Assembly (NCBI GenBank): GCA_013032095.1
Contig: WQBJ01000006.1
Coordinates: 152,271 to 216,270 of the forward strand
Direction of reading: 5' to 3'
Origin: Ruegeria atlantica
Lineage (GTDB): Bacteria; Pseudomonadota; Alphaproteobacteria; Rhodobacterales; Rhodobacteraceae
DNA length: 64,000 nt
Under the pieces are notes generated by a model that was not told the DNA's origin, did not search any database, and saw only the letters and a program-made list of their open reading frames with translations. Of the stretch, positions 63,933-64,000 are shown piece by piece (the first letter of the stretch is position 1; each line of letters begins with the position of its first letter). The position numbers were made by a program, and so were the translations under genes.

Positions 63933-64000
63933 TTAATACAGGTCCAGTTCGTCTGTGGCCTTTAAGCTTTCGAACCACTCTTCCGGCGTTTTGTTGATCT
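63933..64000 (-). CDS. 3' end of an unidentified gene (window edge)
   Basis: The minus-strand frame closed by TAA at 63933-63935 is open to the right edge. It encodes a C-terminus INKTPEEWFESLKATDELDLY. Too little remains to name the protein. It continues outside the window and is 67 bases before the transglycosylase gene on the same strand. Confidence 0.5.
   Translation of the reverse strand, partial: INKTPEEWFESLKATDELDLY

Overview
The window looks like the chromosome of a marine alphaproteobacterium of the Rhodobacteraceae (Roseobacter group). GC-rich genes, ATGA/GTGA start-stop overlaps, a heterotetrameric sarcosine oxidase (soxBDAG), a DMSP lyase DddP whose six metal ligands fall at the positions known from Ruegeria DddP, a complete run of ccmABCDG and a yfgM-bamB-der block all fit. 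The genus cannot be decided from this sequence. No rRNA, tRNA, CRISPR array, insertion sequence or prophage was found; this is ordinary, densely coded chromosome with small accessory pockets.

Layout. 1-5.5 kb: end of argE, a small membrane protein, a cupin, and a polyamine-type ABC importer on the minus strand. 6-9.4 kb: dusA, a TSUP-family permease coupled to a predicted dioxygenase, and a double SpoIIAA-like protein. 9.6-11.6 kb (minus): DUF1289, ruvX, ccmI. 11.8-17.1 kb: soxB-soxD-soxA-soxG, closed by a strong terminator. 17.1-18.8 kb: a pocket of two paralogous secreted proteins and an FkbM methyltransferase. 18.9-25.9 kb: sodB, a metallophosphoesterase, a host-attachment-like protein, a LOG-family protein, a LysM protein, an Atm1-type ABC exporter and two small secreted proteins. 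25.9-31 kb (minus): RND efflux permease with its membrane-fusion protein. 31.2-36.6 kb: yfgM, bamB, der, a fatty acid desaturase and a histone H1-like protein. 36.7-39.7 kb (minus): serS and an MscS channel.

39.9-46.8 kb: yajC-secD-secF, a second TSUP protein, an Mth938-type protein, then ccmA-ccmB-ccmC-ccmD-ccmG. 47-51 kb: truncated hemoglobin, aconitase, a DUF1223 protein. 51-55.5 kb (minus): a lipid A-type acyltransferase, fliG, two secreted Cys-motif proteins and purB. 55.6-58.1 kb: a small secreted protein, a DUF6314 protein, bioY, a secreted protein and a proline-rich lipoprotein. 58.1-64 kb: an alpha/beta hydrolase-OsmC fusion, a tiny membrane protein, dddP divergent from a DUF3445 (heme N-demethylase type) gene, an unknown protein, an MltB-type transglycosylase and the 3' end of one more gene.

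How the genes work together. Several loci suit life on algal osmolytes: SoxBDAG demethylates sarcosine (end of glycine betaine breakdown), DddP cleaves DMSP, the DUF3445 protein may demethylate amines, and the Pot-type importer takes up polyamines. Sec, Bam, Der, Ccm and SerS are core housekeeping. The clearest regulatory signal is an identical 16-base sequence containing a CRP/FNR-type dyad, found both before ccmC and before the truncated hemoglobin. It suggests that cytochrome c maturation and NO/oxygen handling share a regulator. Other palindromes lie upstream of acnA, the pot operon, the sox operon, the RND pump and dddP.
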